From Endomychus coccineus (Eukaryota; Arthropoda; Insecta; Coleoptera; Endomychidae), in assembly GCA_958510875.1 (NCBI GenBank), contig OY294070.1, positions 14,871,631 to 14,935,630 on the forward strand: DNA of 64,000 bases. The letters run 5' to 3'. Shown here piece after piece: positions 44,116 to 55,587 of the stretch. The translations under genes were made by a program, and so were the position numbers. Below the pieces are notes generated by a model. The model searched no databases. It was not told the DNA's origin and saw only the letters and a program-made list of their open reading frames with translations. Each line of letters opens with the position of its first letter. Position 1 is the stretch's first letter.

Positions 44116-45369
44116 ATCTTCTCTAGAGGGTATACTTATACGATACTTCTTATCGAAGTTGTTATCTGATTATTCAAGAGCACAATGTTACTTGTTCTGC
44201 CATTGTGAAGATAAACTGATTTAGAATATGATTCTGTAAGAATATAAAGTATACGGCTCTTCTCTCAAATCGATCAGGACTAGAAATATTCATATATTCA
44301 TTTGTTTCTTCTCTCACATCGGTTTGGTTTGGTGTCGCCATCTACGCACTCAAGTAGTCTCACATTCCCCGTAACTTTTATAAAGTTCAAGAAATCTATC
44401 AGGCTATGTAGTACATTGTTCGATTTCTTAGCCGAATATCTATTCATAGATGCCGTGACATACTTTTGGTCTTTTCACCATGTTGTTGGCCGGTTCAGTA
44501 ACGTTGCAAACTTGCTTTCACTAACGAGGTCTATTAGAAGAGCGAAACAGCTGTCGGGGACTATATGTTCAAATCAGCAAGCAATGGAAAAAGATATTTT
44601 CACGAATTTTGTAGACCGGATTTCGCTTGACAATTATCCTACTGAACTTTTTTCCCTATCTTCGATATTTGAGCAGATATAAGCTGAACAATGTAAAATC
44701 ATCCATCTACAAGTAAATCGGTATTATATGTATAAGTAGTGTGGCTATGAAAATAATGTCACCCTCCGTTTGTGTATAGAAATTCTTTTGTATTCCGCAA
44801 GATACGAACCATCGGTCTGATATCATTTTCTGATAGATGTAGGGCACTTCCGTTTAACAAAGGATCGAAATTAAAATGGAAAGAATCAAAGGAATAAAAG
44901 AACACAGCCAATTAAAAAACAAACGAATTAAGACAAACAGGCTGTAATTAAAATACGACAACCCTTTCTGTAGATAATATACAGATAACAAGAGAACATC
45001 GGGATAAATTGCGCCATTTGCAAAGCAAGCCCTGAAAAAGAACGCCATTAAAACTTAATTTAATTACGAGATATTGGTGTAAGTCACTTTAGTTTTTTTT
45101 TATTCCGAGCACATAGGAAAAGAATTGGTTGTCTACGCTATCGTGCAGGGACGGATAGGGATATTTCAAATGTAAATATTGACAATATTGACACATCAGA
45201 ACATTAATTGTTTAGTGTATCTTTATCGCCATCCCGTGGTGTATTCAACATTACGTATTCGATTACAGTTCTTAAGGAGAATTTCAAAATTTTCCACGTC
45301 ATTATACGTTATATTTGATTTATTATACTGGATGATTCATAGAAACAGCTGAATATTACTTGAGAAACT
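44116..45369. other. No recognisable gene
   Basis: A 126-codon frame at 44,302-44,682 shows weak LINE-like words (IRRAKQLSG) near its middle but no catalytic motif. The rest is AT-rich. Confidence 0.4.
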
Positions 45370-45640
45370 GCGAGAAACCGGAATCACAAGAAGACACTGT
45401 CAACTAAGAAAACACATGCAAACTATGGGTCTAGTGGATAACTTGCTACGTAGATCATGCAAAGAAGAAAAACTGTTTAGCCCTCGCCAACATTAGTTAG
45501 GCCTTATTAGGGGAACTCTTGTCGAACATGACCAGCATTGAGGAGACATCTCCGTTTTGTTCTTGTTGTTCCGATGCCTAGGGGAAATGGGCGCAATAAA
45601 TATTTATGGGGCTCTTTTTTAGTAACCCGGACCTGCCTAC
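45370..45640 (+). pseudogene. LINE C-terminal zinc-knuckle fragment
   Basis: ETGITRRHCQLRKHMQTMGL then RSCKEEKLFS and LGLIRGTL: a decayed version of the C-terminal TGH-x-x-LRKHL...CRxCxEEEET block found after RNase H in I/R1/LOA-type LINEs. It is followed by 3' untranslated-like sequence. Confidence 0.55.
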
Positions 45641-45993
45641 CCAGTGGGGCTTTGGTCATGGACCTTATCCTGTTCCACTACAAAATTCGACATAGTGTGG
45701 GGGTGGAGATGTTCCCATCGGAACGTCCACACTCCCTGTCTCCTCATGTTATCATTAGGCGCAGGTTAGTCGAACCAGAGACGATTTTTGTGCTCACAGT
45801 AGCGACTGGTAAGCTGGCGGTGGGTAACAAGCCTAATCGGAATAAAGGTTTAGGACGAATGTGTATTGTTGGTCTAGGATGCGCTGCTTCGAGACTTGTA
45901 TGGCTGAACACCATGTGGAGCTGCAAGAACCCGAAGGCCCTGTATCCTCATTGGAAAAGGTACAATTGTCCTAATGATGGCCAAATACTTTGA
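45538..45993 (+). other. 151-codon open frame, unidentified
   Basis: The longest frame in this stretch (starts MRRHLRFVLVVPMPRGNGRN). It overlaps the end of the LINE fragment in another frame and has no recognisable domain, signal peptide or membrane segment. I think it is a chance frame in relatively GC-rich LINE-derived DNA. Confidence 0.25.
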
Positions 45994-46309
45994 CCAATAG
46001 GTCACCCCCTCAACTAGATCCAGAATTCACAACTTTTTACCAAATTTTTGTCCTCCAATTTATAGGCACTTAGAAGTTGATCATACAAGGTGATTTTTTT
46101 GGATAGAACGTTTCAAGTATGTATAGAACGAAATAAGAAATTGCTCCGAAAATTACGATTACGGCAATGATATAATCCTCCATGTACATGTTCCTAAGAA
46201 AAAATGTTCCTGTACTTCTGAAGTTTCATTCTATTACAATTTATATTGGCAACAAATATGTGAACGTTAAGTCAATTGAATAGAATCGACTATTTTCTCC
46301 GGCAACACT

Positions 46310-47840
46310 GGAAAGTGTTCTTAAATATTAGAATAAAATATTTTTGGTTCGAAAAAAATAGCGCTGCACTTCTAGGGAAAATGTACTATGATCCTGGGAA
46401 CTCACACCACGGATGGTGCACTGGGTGTATACCACCGTAGTGAGATCCATTGTAACATAAACCGCAATCGTGTGGTGGCCAAAAACCAAAACGAAAGTAT
46501 CCCAGCATTCCTTAAACAAAGTTCATAGTGCTTAGGAATAACGGATGCAATGTCAACCACTTCAACTGCTGCGATGGAAAGACTGTTGGGGTTGGAGCCA
46601 CTGCACCTCCCCGTTCAGGCAGAAACAATAAAAGAGGACCGTATCGCTTTGAACTTATTGGACAAGGAAAGGCCGACCAAAAAGGCCGGAGCATTCTTGA
46701 ATTTCTAGAATCATCTGAACCATTGGGGATGGGGATGAAGGTTCACAGCACTCCCGTACCGTTCAACCCTTAATGGGAGGGTGGGAGGTCACTAGGGGCA
46801 ATCTTCATATGATACCAGGGGATTCCGCATGGTTTACCGAAGGCATCAAGACCGAAAAAAGTACAGGAGTAGAATAGTCGAGACAAAGGACCAAGGAGAA
46901 ATAATTTCTTTGACAAAATTCCAAGCCGAAATACTAGCCATTACAACTGTGCTCTAATTATGAGGGGGGGAGCCTATAAGAATAGACAAATTATCATAGC
47001 GAGTAACCTAGCAGTCCTTTAAGCGAGTGGGTAAAGGAGCTAACGGCACTAGTGAAGAACCCTAATAGAGTTACACTCGTATGGGAGGCTGAGGAAACCA
47101 GAAGCGAAGGGACTTCGCTAAAGCAAGGGTGGAACAATCCCTGATAGGACCAGAGCCAATTTGTAGCATTTCTCATGCCACAGCGAAATCTGTAATCCAA
47201 AAATGGCTCGAGGCAGAGCCATTGGAGGGAACTGCCCCATATGTCGCACTCCAAGCTACTAATGGGAGACCTCCAGTCAATGGTAATTAATAAATCACAT
47301 GGCGATCCTGCCAGGATGAATATACATGGCGATCCTTGTCAACCTTTCTCCAAGTGAAGGTATATCATTTAATGGAGGATATTAATATCATTTATTGGAT
47401 GCCACACTGGACTGAAAGTAGAATATTTCAGTACTGGCAAATCTTTCAAAGTTTAGCTCACTTTAGAATACTTCTAGAGCGAAGCATGTTAAACCTAGGT
47501 ACTCTGATCATTATCTACACAGGACACTGGCGTTTACACCAAAATCTCCGAATTATCGGCTTAGGGACAGACGCTTAATGTCGACTGTGTCTCGAATTTG
47601 ATAAAACGGGGGAACTCGTTCTCTGTGAATGCTCAGCTGGGAAAAGTTCTCCAACTTTGGTCTTCCGAAGCGTTCGCTGTATTCCAGCATTAATAATGCA
47701 CAAACCATTCAAGCGTGTCATGATATTGGTTTTCATTTCGTGGTATTAGTGCATCGACAATTAACGCCCAACAGTGTTCGTCACTTTTACATGAACCCGC
47801 CAAGGGGGCTGGATACGGTCCTGCACACCGCTACATAAAT
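46310..47840 (+). pseudogene. RNase-H LINE fragment: RT end, RNase H, zinc knuckle
   Basis: In order: VYTTVVRSIVT and AIVWWPKTKTK (about 46,430), MERLLGLEPLHLPVQAE, a degenerate RNase H start (FRMVYR...), FQAEILAITT, RVTLVWEAEE (RNase H C-terminal part), IGPEPICSISHA, then TGHWRLHQNLRIIGLGTDA and CRLCLEFDKTGELVLCECSA, the C-terminal Cys-His knuckle. The same family as 7,060-7,845. Several stops and shifts; the reverse transcriptase proper is missing. Confidence 0.78.
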
Positions 47841-48870
47841 TAGACAAGGCCCGCTTCACTAATTATATTTTGTGGAGACATTTATGCCGAAAGGGGTCTT
47901 ACTGATGACAGAATATCTCTTGTACGTTTTTTCTGGACGTTTTTAACTATTCGATTGCAGTCTAGCATCCCTCTTTTTTATCGGTGCTGTGACTGTCAGT
48001 AAACAGGACTCGCGCGGCTCGGCGTGCAACTAAATAAAGTTAGAGAGAAGTGGTCTTCTAAGTTTTTTATTGACGCAAAGTGAAATTAAGCTTGCCGTTT
48101 AGTTTAAAAGTTTTTAATGTCCCAGGGATTCTATTCGGGATTATTTTATTCCCGTTGTACTTTGACGATATAATTTAACGGAAATCAAAAACATAATGAA
48201 ACATGTTGGTTCATTAGCCGATGTCGATTTCTATGGTTTGAATGGAGGCGGAAATAATATTTTCGTAATCCCCATTTTACATCCAACGAAGAATAGTCCC
48301 TGAGTTTACGTTTTTATTAATAACTTCATGTAACTAACTGCTCCAGCTGAACTTGGTGAATTTACTTAAATGTCTATTCTAAAGGGAGAAGCCTTGCTCC
48401 TCTAATAATAGTCCATGCTATAGTTCGACGAAGGTTGACCTTTGTGCCGGCATTGACACTCATGTCATGCACTCACGGTCGGAACCTTGTCGATTCATCA
48501 ATTATTAGGCTGTATAATACAAATAACAAATACGTTGTATGTTTATATTCAATAAACATTACTATAAGAAAATAGAATATTGTGAGTTATCTAACTTTGG
48601 ATGAATCTCTTCGGGATATTACCGTGTGCTCGGAGATATCAAGAAACAACGACCACACTTTGTTCTACATTTTTTTAAGGACTTATTGACCATTGACCAA
48701 CCCTTCAGATGAAGAGGAACTACCTACTTATTTATGTTAATCAAATGAGGCATTACATTTTTCCCAGATTTCTTTACTACACATTTTCTTAAATTGTTTG
48801 TTTTTGTTATGGTGTTATGGATAAACGTAGTGTTATTCAACAAAATTATTTATGTTACTTTTTTTTTCAG
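47841..48870. other. No recognisable gene; sequence upstream of the Nup88-like exon
   Basis: Expected to be intron if the exon at 48,871 is real. It ends in a pyrimidine-rich acceptor (TTTTTTTTCAG). Confidence 0.5.
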
Positions 48871-49040
48871 AAACTATTACCGCTATCACCACCAGTGTTT
48901 TCGCCTGAACTAATTGTCGCCAATGAACTAGGAACTCTTCTCATAATAGCTGGCCCAGGTGGTGTTTTGATATTCGAATTGCCCAGTAGATGTCCTCCAT
49001 ATGGTGCATTCAACAACAACAAAGAATTAGTTTACTGCAG
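48871..49040 (+). CDS. Internal exon resembling nucleoporin Nup88 (mbo)
   Basis: A 170-bp segment between a strong acceptor (TTTTTTTTCAG) and a strong donor (CAG|GTACGT) encodes KLLPLSPPVFSPELIVANEL, then GTLLIIAGPGGVLIFELPSR, then CPPYGAFNNNKELVYCR. From memory this fits the early beta-propeller part of Nup88, where human has LL-x-INPPLF, then a strand of the type ALIGIKGLMVLELPKRWG, and then G-x-STVNC. Nup88 is a cytoplasmic-face nuclear pore subunit that anchors Nup214 and affects CRM1 export; the fly orthologue is members only. No other exon of the gene was found in the window, so it must have large introns or lie mostly outside. A retrocopy is unlikely given the intact splice sites. Confidence 0.65.
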
Positions 49041-49611
49041 GTACGTACCCTTTGGTGAATCATTAGAAAATCACATCTAAGTATTGGTAGACTTCTGATC
49101 GCGGATTACCGTAGAATTTGATACCAATAATAGAGCCTTGAAGAGCACCAGACTCGTTGTTTCTGCTCGAGTTATTGTGACTATTATCAAATTGAATTAA
49201 GCGTTGTCTGGAAGCAATTTTTCTGGTAGAAACGTAGATAATGCAGTACAAACTTTAACATGAGTGTGTGCAAGATAAGTATTAATGGAGGTACTTTGAA
49301 ACGATAAGATGTGTCTGTCATATAAGTAACCCCAGCATTCGCTGTCGTTAATTCTAAAATCGTTATACATGCTAGATTTCAAACAAGAATTGTTGAAACC
49401 AAAAAAGTTTATAATGAGGTGATAAAAAATTCGCTGATATAATTACTGTTGAGAATACAGAATAAAGATGACAGCCTTGTATAATATCGGTGCTATGGTT
49501 CATTCACGTTAAGAATGATATATCAATCACACTTGGTTACTTTCACTACCAATTCACTTCAACAAATTTCCTATGTAAGTGCAGTGCTATCTTCGTCAAA
49601 CCAGGTATATT
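49041..49611. other. Intronic or intergenic, no further exon recognised
   Basis: Starts with the donor GTACGT. No matching downstream exon was found. Confidence 0.45.
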
Positions 49612-49710
49612 TCATGTTTACAGTTGACAATATATTACGCAGTTTTCTAGATTTATCGAATAGACTCGATAGTTCATATATTTGTTTTGACTCTGAATTT
49701 GTATAGAATA
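49612..49710 (+). repeat. Direct repeat G, copy 1
   Basis: Shares CATGTTTA, TTTTCTAGATTT, GACTCGATAGTTCATATATT and TTGTATAGAAT with 50,976-51,075 in the same orientation, 1.36 kb away. Confidence 0.7.
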
Positions 49711-49714
49711 CAGG

Positions 49715-49909
49715 ACGGAAAACGAATGCTAAGCTATAATAAATGTTAATGTTAACTATCTGGAGATGATCAGGTAGCGGATTGTTCCAGGACCGTTGTT
49801 GATTATAATATGGAAGTTTTAAACGGCTTTCTTTCTTAAGTTACATGATTAGTCAAAGTGTATCACACGTAAATCGGGACATAATGTAGTATCTAATCAT
49901 CGAAATTGT
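49715..49909 (+). repeat. LTR-like repeat, partial copy 3
   Basis: Contains AATGCTAAGCTATAATAAATG, ATATGGAAGTTTTA, GTATCACACGTAAATCGGGA and ends GTAGTATCTAATCA, matching the reverse complement of 28,339-28,530. The other end is missing. Confidence 0.7.
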
Positions 49910-50975
49910 TATTAAATATGTCTTGTTTGTAAGGGTTACAATTTACTCTTACTAAAGGATAAACTAAGCTCTATTTTATCACTTGGTTGCCGACAGCTTC
50001 AGTGAAGATGGTCGTAGGTTATATTTCAGATATTAAAAATTCGAGCGCCAGAGTATTTTAACCAACCAATGAATTATGTATATAACTAGGGGATGCAAAT
50101 ACTCAAGTCCCCAGGTTAAATTACCCTGATAGAAAGAAAATAAAAGACCTGTACCCAGAATGATTGAAATTTACTTTGAAATACTAATATTGATATAATT
50201 TATGACAAACTTATATTAATGAGATATGAAGCGAATGATTAGAAAATATGGATGAAATTAGTTACTTAAATCATTTAAAGAAGTGAACAGTTGATTGAAT
50301 TTACATAATATACAGTACTCAATGATTATTAAAATTGTTACACAAAACCACAATCGATAAGCTGACCTGGTGAGAGTTGATGTTGTGATCAGTGACTCCT
50401 AAGTGATCTCCCCACAGCAGATTCCAAACAGTTCTCAACACACTTCTTGTTGAACTTTCCACAACATAGACAAAATAAAGGGAAGAAGAAGAACCCTCTA
50501 ACACGATAGGGTTTTCCTTCAAATAAGACAACTTTTACTTCCGTTTACAGCCAGTCACGTCGAAAACTAAGTTTAGATCCCCGAAGGTTACCCAATTAAT
50601 TCCAAATATTCTAAATTGGTGATTGATGTCTTAGTTTTCAACGGAAGGATATTCCCAGAATTTGGTTCCAAACACACGCTTGGTATCACCTCCCTGTTGA
50701 AATAACCTAGCAATCGACTTCCCACTCGAACGAATTGACCAGAAATAACATTTTCTCTTCCTTTCCGGCGTCTCACAGAACACCCTCGAAAGAGAAGCGG
50801 TAACTGACACCGAGCAACCAAGACCCTTAGAATATAGGTACGGTCCATGACTCAGAATATACGGACCATGACTCTTAGAATATACCGAATATACGGTCTA
50901 GCATAGCTGACGTCGCAGGAGTTAACCGATTGTCTTACAGCGGTCATTTCTAAGCCGTAAAGTGGAATTTACACG
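49910..50975. other. No recognisable gene
   Basis: Contains a short local duplication at about 50,840-50,890 (GGTCCATGACTC-AGAATATA, GGACCATGACTCTTAGAATA). Frames of 70-86 codons lack domains. Confidence 0.45.
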
Positions 50976-51075
50976 TTACATGTTTATAGGCAGCACATTA
51001 CACAGTTGTCTAGATTTTCGACTGGACTCGACAGTTCATATATTTGTTGTGAATCTGTATTGTAATAGAATTAAA
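50976..51075 (+). repeat. Direct repeat G, copy 2
   Basis: See copy 1 at 49,612; similarity is about 75-80 percent by eye. Confidence 0.7.
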
Positions 51076-51734
51076 CTTCAAAAGTACAGAAACAAGTCTT
51101 CCCAGGATTGCAATTATGTTGATGAACATACGCTTCCAATAGAAGAAATGCATCTTAGTTCCAAATTGTTATGTTGTCCTTGTTGGTTTCTCTACATCAT
51201 TATTCACGTAAATTATGCAAGAGTCAGGATACAACATATTTCACCAAGGTAATTCGTGGGAATTTTTTTTTAAACTGTCCCTTATTCTGTACGATCCTTT
51301 TTTGAGTGCTAAGTTGACGAACAAACGAGACCGTCGAGGCACTGTTTGACTAACTTTCGGACAGATCGGCTAGTCGTTTGGCCAAACATAAATTAAAAGT
51401 TGTTCTTATTCGGTTACCCTTTTACCTTTTTTCATTATACCTTACGTGGAACGGAGATGGGGCCGCTTGGTCGATAGGGCGTCCCGCGAGGGCCGTTTAA
51501 CTCCGATAAATATTCGTAACCCTTTTAGAGAACAACCTTTTCATTTCAAGGCAGTGATATTCTTAAGATATCCTGGCCGGTTACATTGGCTGGAGAATAC
51601 ACTACGCGTTGGAAATTTTGAATCGAATTCGTGAGATTCCATAAGTCAAATCTAGGAATACGTTGCCGCTTGGAGAATAGATAAATAGTGGGCGTGGCAA
51701 AGTTACTCTTCACAAATTATTTGATTGGGTATCT
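51076..51734. other. No recognisable gene
   Basis: Includes a 96-codon frame at 50,962-51,252 without domain. Confidence 0.45.
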
Positions 51735-52110
51735 GATTTTTATATAATTGTTTCACATTCTATAAGATACCCTTCGAATTTACGTAAAGATAATGAAAGC
51801 AACTAAATAATATTCAAATAAATATTATTATTAAGGAAATGCACAAAAACAAATTTGCCGCTTCTGGGAATCGAACCCTAGTCTACTGAGTGGTGGTCGA
51901 ATAACCTAGCCCCTAGACTACATCGCCGTTTGTTATAAACTGTTGTTAAAGTACGGTGTTAATTTATGTTCACTTCAAGAATTGTTTGTTGTTTAACTTT
52001 GAGTGAAAGCAGTTTTGAGTCAACTTAACTTTACTGTAAAAGTTTTCATTCGATTCAAAAGTTCCTTAAAATTCGATGAAAATTGTTATGGTGAAGAAAT
52101 GTTTCCTTTA
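51735..52110 (-). repeat. Repeat family H, copy on minus strand
   Basis: Read on the minus strand it passes TTCATCGAATTTTAAGGAAC, CTTTTACAGTAAAGTTAAGT, the tRNA-like segment, TTTGAATATTATTTAGTTG, and ends near GTGAAACAATTATATAA. The same landmarks in the same order occur at 12.6-14.85 kb. About 370 bp without long tails. Confidence 0.8.
51857..51927 (-). other. tRNA-like segment inside repeat H (best preserved)
   Basis: On the minus strand: GGCGATGTAGTCTAGGGGCT (A box region) and AGGGTTCGATTCCCAG (T-arm with a pairing stem and TTCGATT loop), 71 nt in all. It would contain both RNA polymerase III promoter boxes. Because three copies sit at the same place in a repeat, it is tRNA-derived, not a functional tRNA gene. 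Confidence 0.7.
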
Positions 52111-52744
52111 GGACTTTTTTTAACGATTTTAAAAATAGCGTCGCCAAGGGTATAATAAACAGAACCTTTAAGTTTAATCCTAATTTTTTATATAAATAAA
52201 AAACCAAAGAACTGGATAAGTAACCAACGTTATTTTCGGTGCTGTTGTAAAAGCAACCCCTTCCCAATAAAATTGAATACTTGAATAAGACTTTATTCAG
52301 GCGTTGTGAGAGTTAACATTCATACTCAACGCGTTTCAGACATCTTTTCTGTCATGAAATAAATTACACCTTCAGAGAAATGTCCAGTTCTCAATTATTA
52401 AGATATAATAAACTGGCCATTGACATAAGACTACAACTTTTTAATTGAAATTTTTTTATCCAAAGAAGCATATTACACGTTGGACGATATTGTATTTTAG
52501 ACTGTAGGAAACTTCTTGAATAGTAGATTTCAGTGGATAGCTAATCTCTAAAATTCTTGCATTCCGAATGAATTCTGCGCCACAATAGCATGACTTGATG
52601 CCGACGTTTCGACTATTACAGGTGGCATTTTCAGGGCAGGCTTGAACTCAAAGTGATTCTTCTGGTTTTTGTAGCGGTATTTATTGTGGTAATTTTCGCA
52701 ATAAAATTATATTTTATTATACGTAACCGTCTCAGGAAAATCTC
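52111..52744. other. No recognisable gene
   Basis: Unassigned AT-rich DNA leading into repeat F. Confidence 0.45.
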
Positions 52745-52865
52745 AAATTTCCGAATTTTCCATGTGGAGAGAGTTTTTTGGGAAAAATAACAGCGGAATC
52801 GGGATCAGCGACCCAAAAAACGTACTAGAGGTCATTTTTGCAACAAAATTATAAATTATATATTA
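52745..52865 (+). repeat. Repeat F, unit 1
   Basis: Contains TCGGGATCAGCGACCCAAAA, CGTACTAGAGGTCATTTT. A second unit lies at 54,684-54,779, on the other side of element A1; without A1 the two would be about 124 bp apart, so they formed a tandem pair. A third, inverted relative is at 55,240-55,330. Confidence 0.7.
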
Positions 52866-52867
52866 TA

Positions 52868-54679
52868 CAGGATGTCCTCGAACTGCGTGGCAAAAATTAA
52901 GCCGAAGATTCTTTGATTCGAAAAAAAGTTGATTAGCCTTTTTACTTTTGCCTCAAGTGTCTTGTTTACCCGGTAGAGGGCTTCAAAATTGCAAAAATAA
53001 TTTTGTTTTTTCGGTATAACTTGAGAACGTGATGAAGAACTTTTACAATATTTAGCAGGTGAGTTACTGTCAATAATGGCCATTTTTGAGAGTGGAGCAC
53101 AAAGCCTTAGAGACCATAGAAATGGCTCAAACTTGAGGATGTAACGGGAAAAGTTTCCAGAACTTTTTTGTGGTCAATGTAATTCACTCGATATTTTTTA
53201 TGTAGATAGCTTATCTAATTTGAAAACTTTTCTTACTCTCAGAAAATTTTGATAAAATCAACGGATTAACTTGAAAAAATTAATTTTCGAGTCTCTGCAA
53301 TTTTGGCTTACTAATTTTACTTGATTAAAATACCTTAGTTGCTTGTGCTTTTCTAATGTCAAGATACTTTCACGAGATGTGGTTTTTTTAACCTCCATAA
53401 TGAACATTTCTATGCTGATGAAAATCCTCATGAAACGGAAGTTACATATTTTCAGAATCAAACTAAAATCAATGTTTGGGTTGGAATTGTGGATAACTTT
53501 ATTATTGGCCCTACCGTTATACCCGATCGATTGAACGGGGAGAACTACTTGAACTTTTTGGAACAAAGGCTACTTGAACTGTTGGAAGACTTGCCCTTAC
53601 ACATTCGTCGTGGCCTGGTTTATCCATGATGGTGCACCTCCTCATTTCACATTAGCTGTGAGGCGACATTTGAATGCGGAATATCCAGATCGCTGGATAG
53701 GTAGAGGACACGATGCACCAGTGAACTGGCCGGCCCGCTCCCCTGATTTGACGCCCTGCGACTTCTTTCTATGGGGCGCTTTGAAGTCGAAAGTTTATGC
53801 AGCTCCAGTGAACACACGAGAGGAATTGTTGCAACGAATTAATCATGAAGCGGATTTATTGAAGAATGATCCTGAAGTACTAGCCAGAGTTCAATCCAAT
53901 TTCTTGAAACGAATTAATTTGTGTATTCAGGAAAATGGGCAACATTTCGAACAATTGATGCCTTAGCGATTTCCCAAAAAGTTTTGTTGTGTCTTTCAAT
54001 TTAGCATTTGTTTTCCCTAAATAATCACATCGTTTCCTCATTTCTTTTGTTTTTATTATTCGTGTTTTACCGAGATATTAACCATTTCAGTGTTAGTGAA
54101 ATTTTGAGCCATAATTTTATAAAATTTTTACGGAAAGCAAAGTAAAAACTGACAGTTTTGAGAATAAATTCTCCAAATGCCAAAATGACATTAGAAAAGC
54201 AAAGGCAACTAAGGTATTTTAATCAAGTAAAATTAGTAAGCCAAAATTGCTGAGACTCGAAAATTATTTTTTTCAAGCTAATCCGTTGATTTTATCAAAA
54301 TTTTCTAAGAGTAAAAAAAGGTTTCAAATTAGATAAGCTATCTACATAAAAAATATAGAGTGAATTACATTGACCACAAAAAATTTCTGGACACTTTTCC
54401 CGTTACATCCTCAAGTTTGAGCCATTTCTATGGTCTCTAAGGCTCTATGCTTCGCTCTCAAAAACGGCTATTATTGACAGTAACTCACCTGCCAAATATT
54501 GTAAAAGTCCTCCATCACGTTCTCAAGTTATACCGAAAAAACAAAATTATTTTTGCAACTTTGAAGCCCTCTACCGGCTAAACAAGACACTTGAGGCAAA
54601 AGTAAAAAGGCTCATCAAATTTTTTTCGAATCAAAGAATCTTCGGTTTTATTTTAGCCACGCAGTTCGAGGACACCCTG
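52868..54679 (+). mobile_element. Mariner-like element A1 with very long TIRs, internally deleted
   Basis: Begins CAGGATGTCCTCGAACTGCG after TA (52,866-52,867) and ends CGCAGTTCGAGGACACCCTG before TA (54,680-54,681). The right TIR runs 54,075-54,679 (about 605 bp). The left TIR is cut to about 493 bp by a deletion that joins CTTTTCTAATGTC (53,364) to AAGATACTTTCACG, removing the TIR inner end and the N-terminal half of the transposase, about 520 bp compared with A2. Confidence 0.95.
53365..53966 (+). pseudogene. A1 transposase, N-terminally deleted and frameshifted
   Basis: Starts at DTFTRCG, just after the position of the first catalytic Asp (LFTDED in A2), so that residue is lost. It continues FNLHNEHFYADENPHETEV, INVWVGIVDNFIIGP, then one extra base near 53,600 shifts the frame. 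The second frame reads VVAWFIHDGAPPHFTLAVRR with the second Asp, NWPARSPDLTPCDFFLWGAL with the third, and ends HFEQLMP. Forty-three residues separate the second and third Asp. The W codon (TGG) that is TGA in A2 is intact here. Confidence 0.92.
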
Positions 54680-54683
54680 TATA

Positions 54684-54779
54684 TAAATTTTTCAAATTTT
54701 CTATCTGGAGGGAGTTTTCCGAGAAAACTAACCGAGGAATCGTGATCAGCCCAAAAAACATACTAGGGGTCATTTTCGG
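54684..54779 (+). repeat. Repeat F, unit 2
   Basis: ATCTGGAGGGAGTTTTCCGA, CGAGGAATCGTGATCAGC, CATACTAGGGGTCATTTTCG: the counterpart of 52,745-52,865. Confidence 0.7.
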
Positions 54780-55479
54780 CTCTTAATTCATTAATTTTCT
54801 AATGTTTTGGATTGTTTTCACAAGAATGCTCCTCTGAGGGGTTGGAATCTCGTTTTGGGGGTAGAAAGGTCGACTCACGCGGTCTTGATAGTCATAAATG
54901 ATCTATGGGGTATTAGGAAGAAAATGCAAAAAAAATATCGGAATTCTAGCTTACTACATATTTTTTTTTATTACGGCCTTTTTCCCGGATTATTGCCTGG
55001 ACTACAAGACTCGAATTACTCCCCAGAAACAGTTAGTCCAGGCTGTTAACCGGAATTTTAGCTATAATAAAAAAAAACATTTAAGTTCGAATCAACAAAT
55101 TTTTTTTGCGTTAGCTTCAGGAGGTTCTCAGGATCATTTATACACCTCATAACCTCTTGGGAACCCCAACCCCACCCATTGGGGGCGAAAATGGCCCGAA
55201 ATCTCCAAGTCTTGAATTATATTTTCTACAAAAAAAGGTATTTTGGCATTTCCAGTGCACCTAGTAGGTTTTTTGGGTCGCTGAACACGAATCCGTAGCC
55301 AGATTTACTTGAAATCCATCGTAGGGGTGGTCAAATCGACAAAATTGGCCAATTTCCCACCTTTAATATGTTATTTTGCAATTTACGTGTTTTAGGCATT
55401 TCAAATGCACCAACCGGTGCAACTACAACTGTAGATAAACTATAACACTGATAAATACGAAATAATCACTCTTATCCTC
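54780..55479. other. Repeat-rich, no gene
   Basis: Contains an inverted relative of repeat F at 55,240-55,330 (GTAGGTTTTTTGGGTCGCTG). No coding sequence recognised. Confidence 0.5.
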
Positions 55480-55587
55480 TAAAAATAATATTAAAGTACT
55501 AAAAACCTTCCAGCTACCAAACTGTTTACTCTGATGATGGCTACTTGGTAGCTGAAAGGTCCCTTGTACTGTAATAGTATTTTTAGT
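55480..55587. repeat. Palindromic repeat with hammerhead-ribozyme-like core
   Basis: The left arm (55,480-55,520) and right arm (55,546-55,587) are inverted copies: CCTTCCAGCTACCAA faces TTGGTAGCTGAAAGG, and the outer AT-rich parts also pair. The centre has CTGATGA (55,531-55,537), a six-pair hairpin GGCTAC/GTAGCT with loop TTG (55,539-55,553), and GAAA (55,554-55,557). This is the order of the hammerhead core, though one unpaired T lies after CTGATGA and stems I and III are not convincing. A half copy is at 1,095-1,175. Confidence 0.6.

Noticed and set aside
44302..44682. A 126-codon host gene
   Set aside because: No recognisable domain; weak LINE-like words suggest transposon debris or chance.
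45538..45993. A 151-codon host gene
   Set aside because: No domain, no splice or start context, and the first part overlaps a recognisable LINE reading frame.
33019..47910. Other CTGATGA occurrences (about 11,471; 29,681; 33,019; 47,900) as hammerhead cores
   Set aside because: None is followed by a pairing stem and GAAA at the right distance.
51857..51927. A functional tRNA gene
   Set aside because: The same tRNA-like segment occurs at the same place in at least three repeat copies and lacks a paired acceptor stem.
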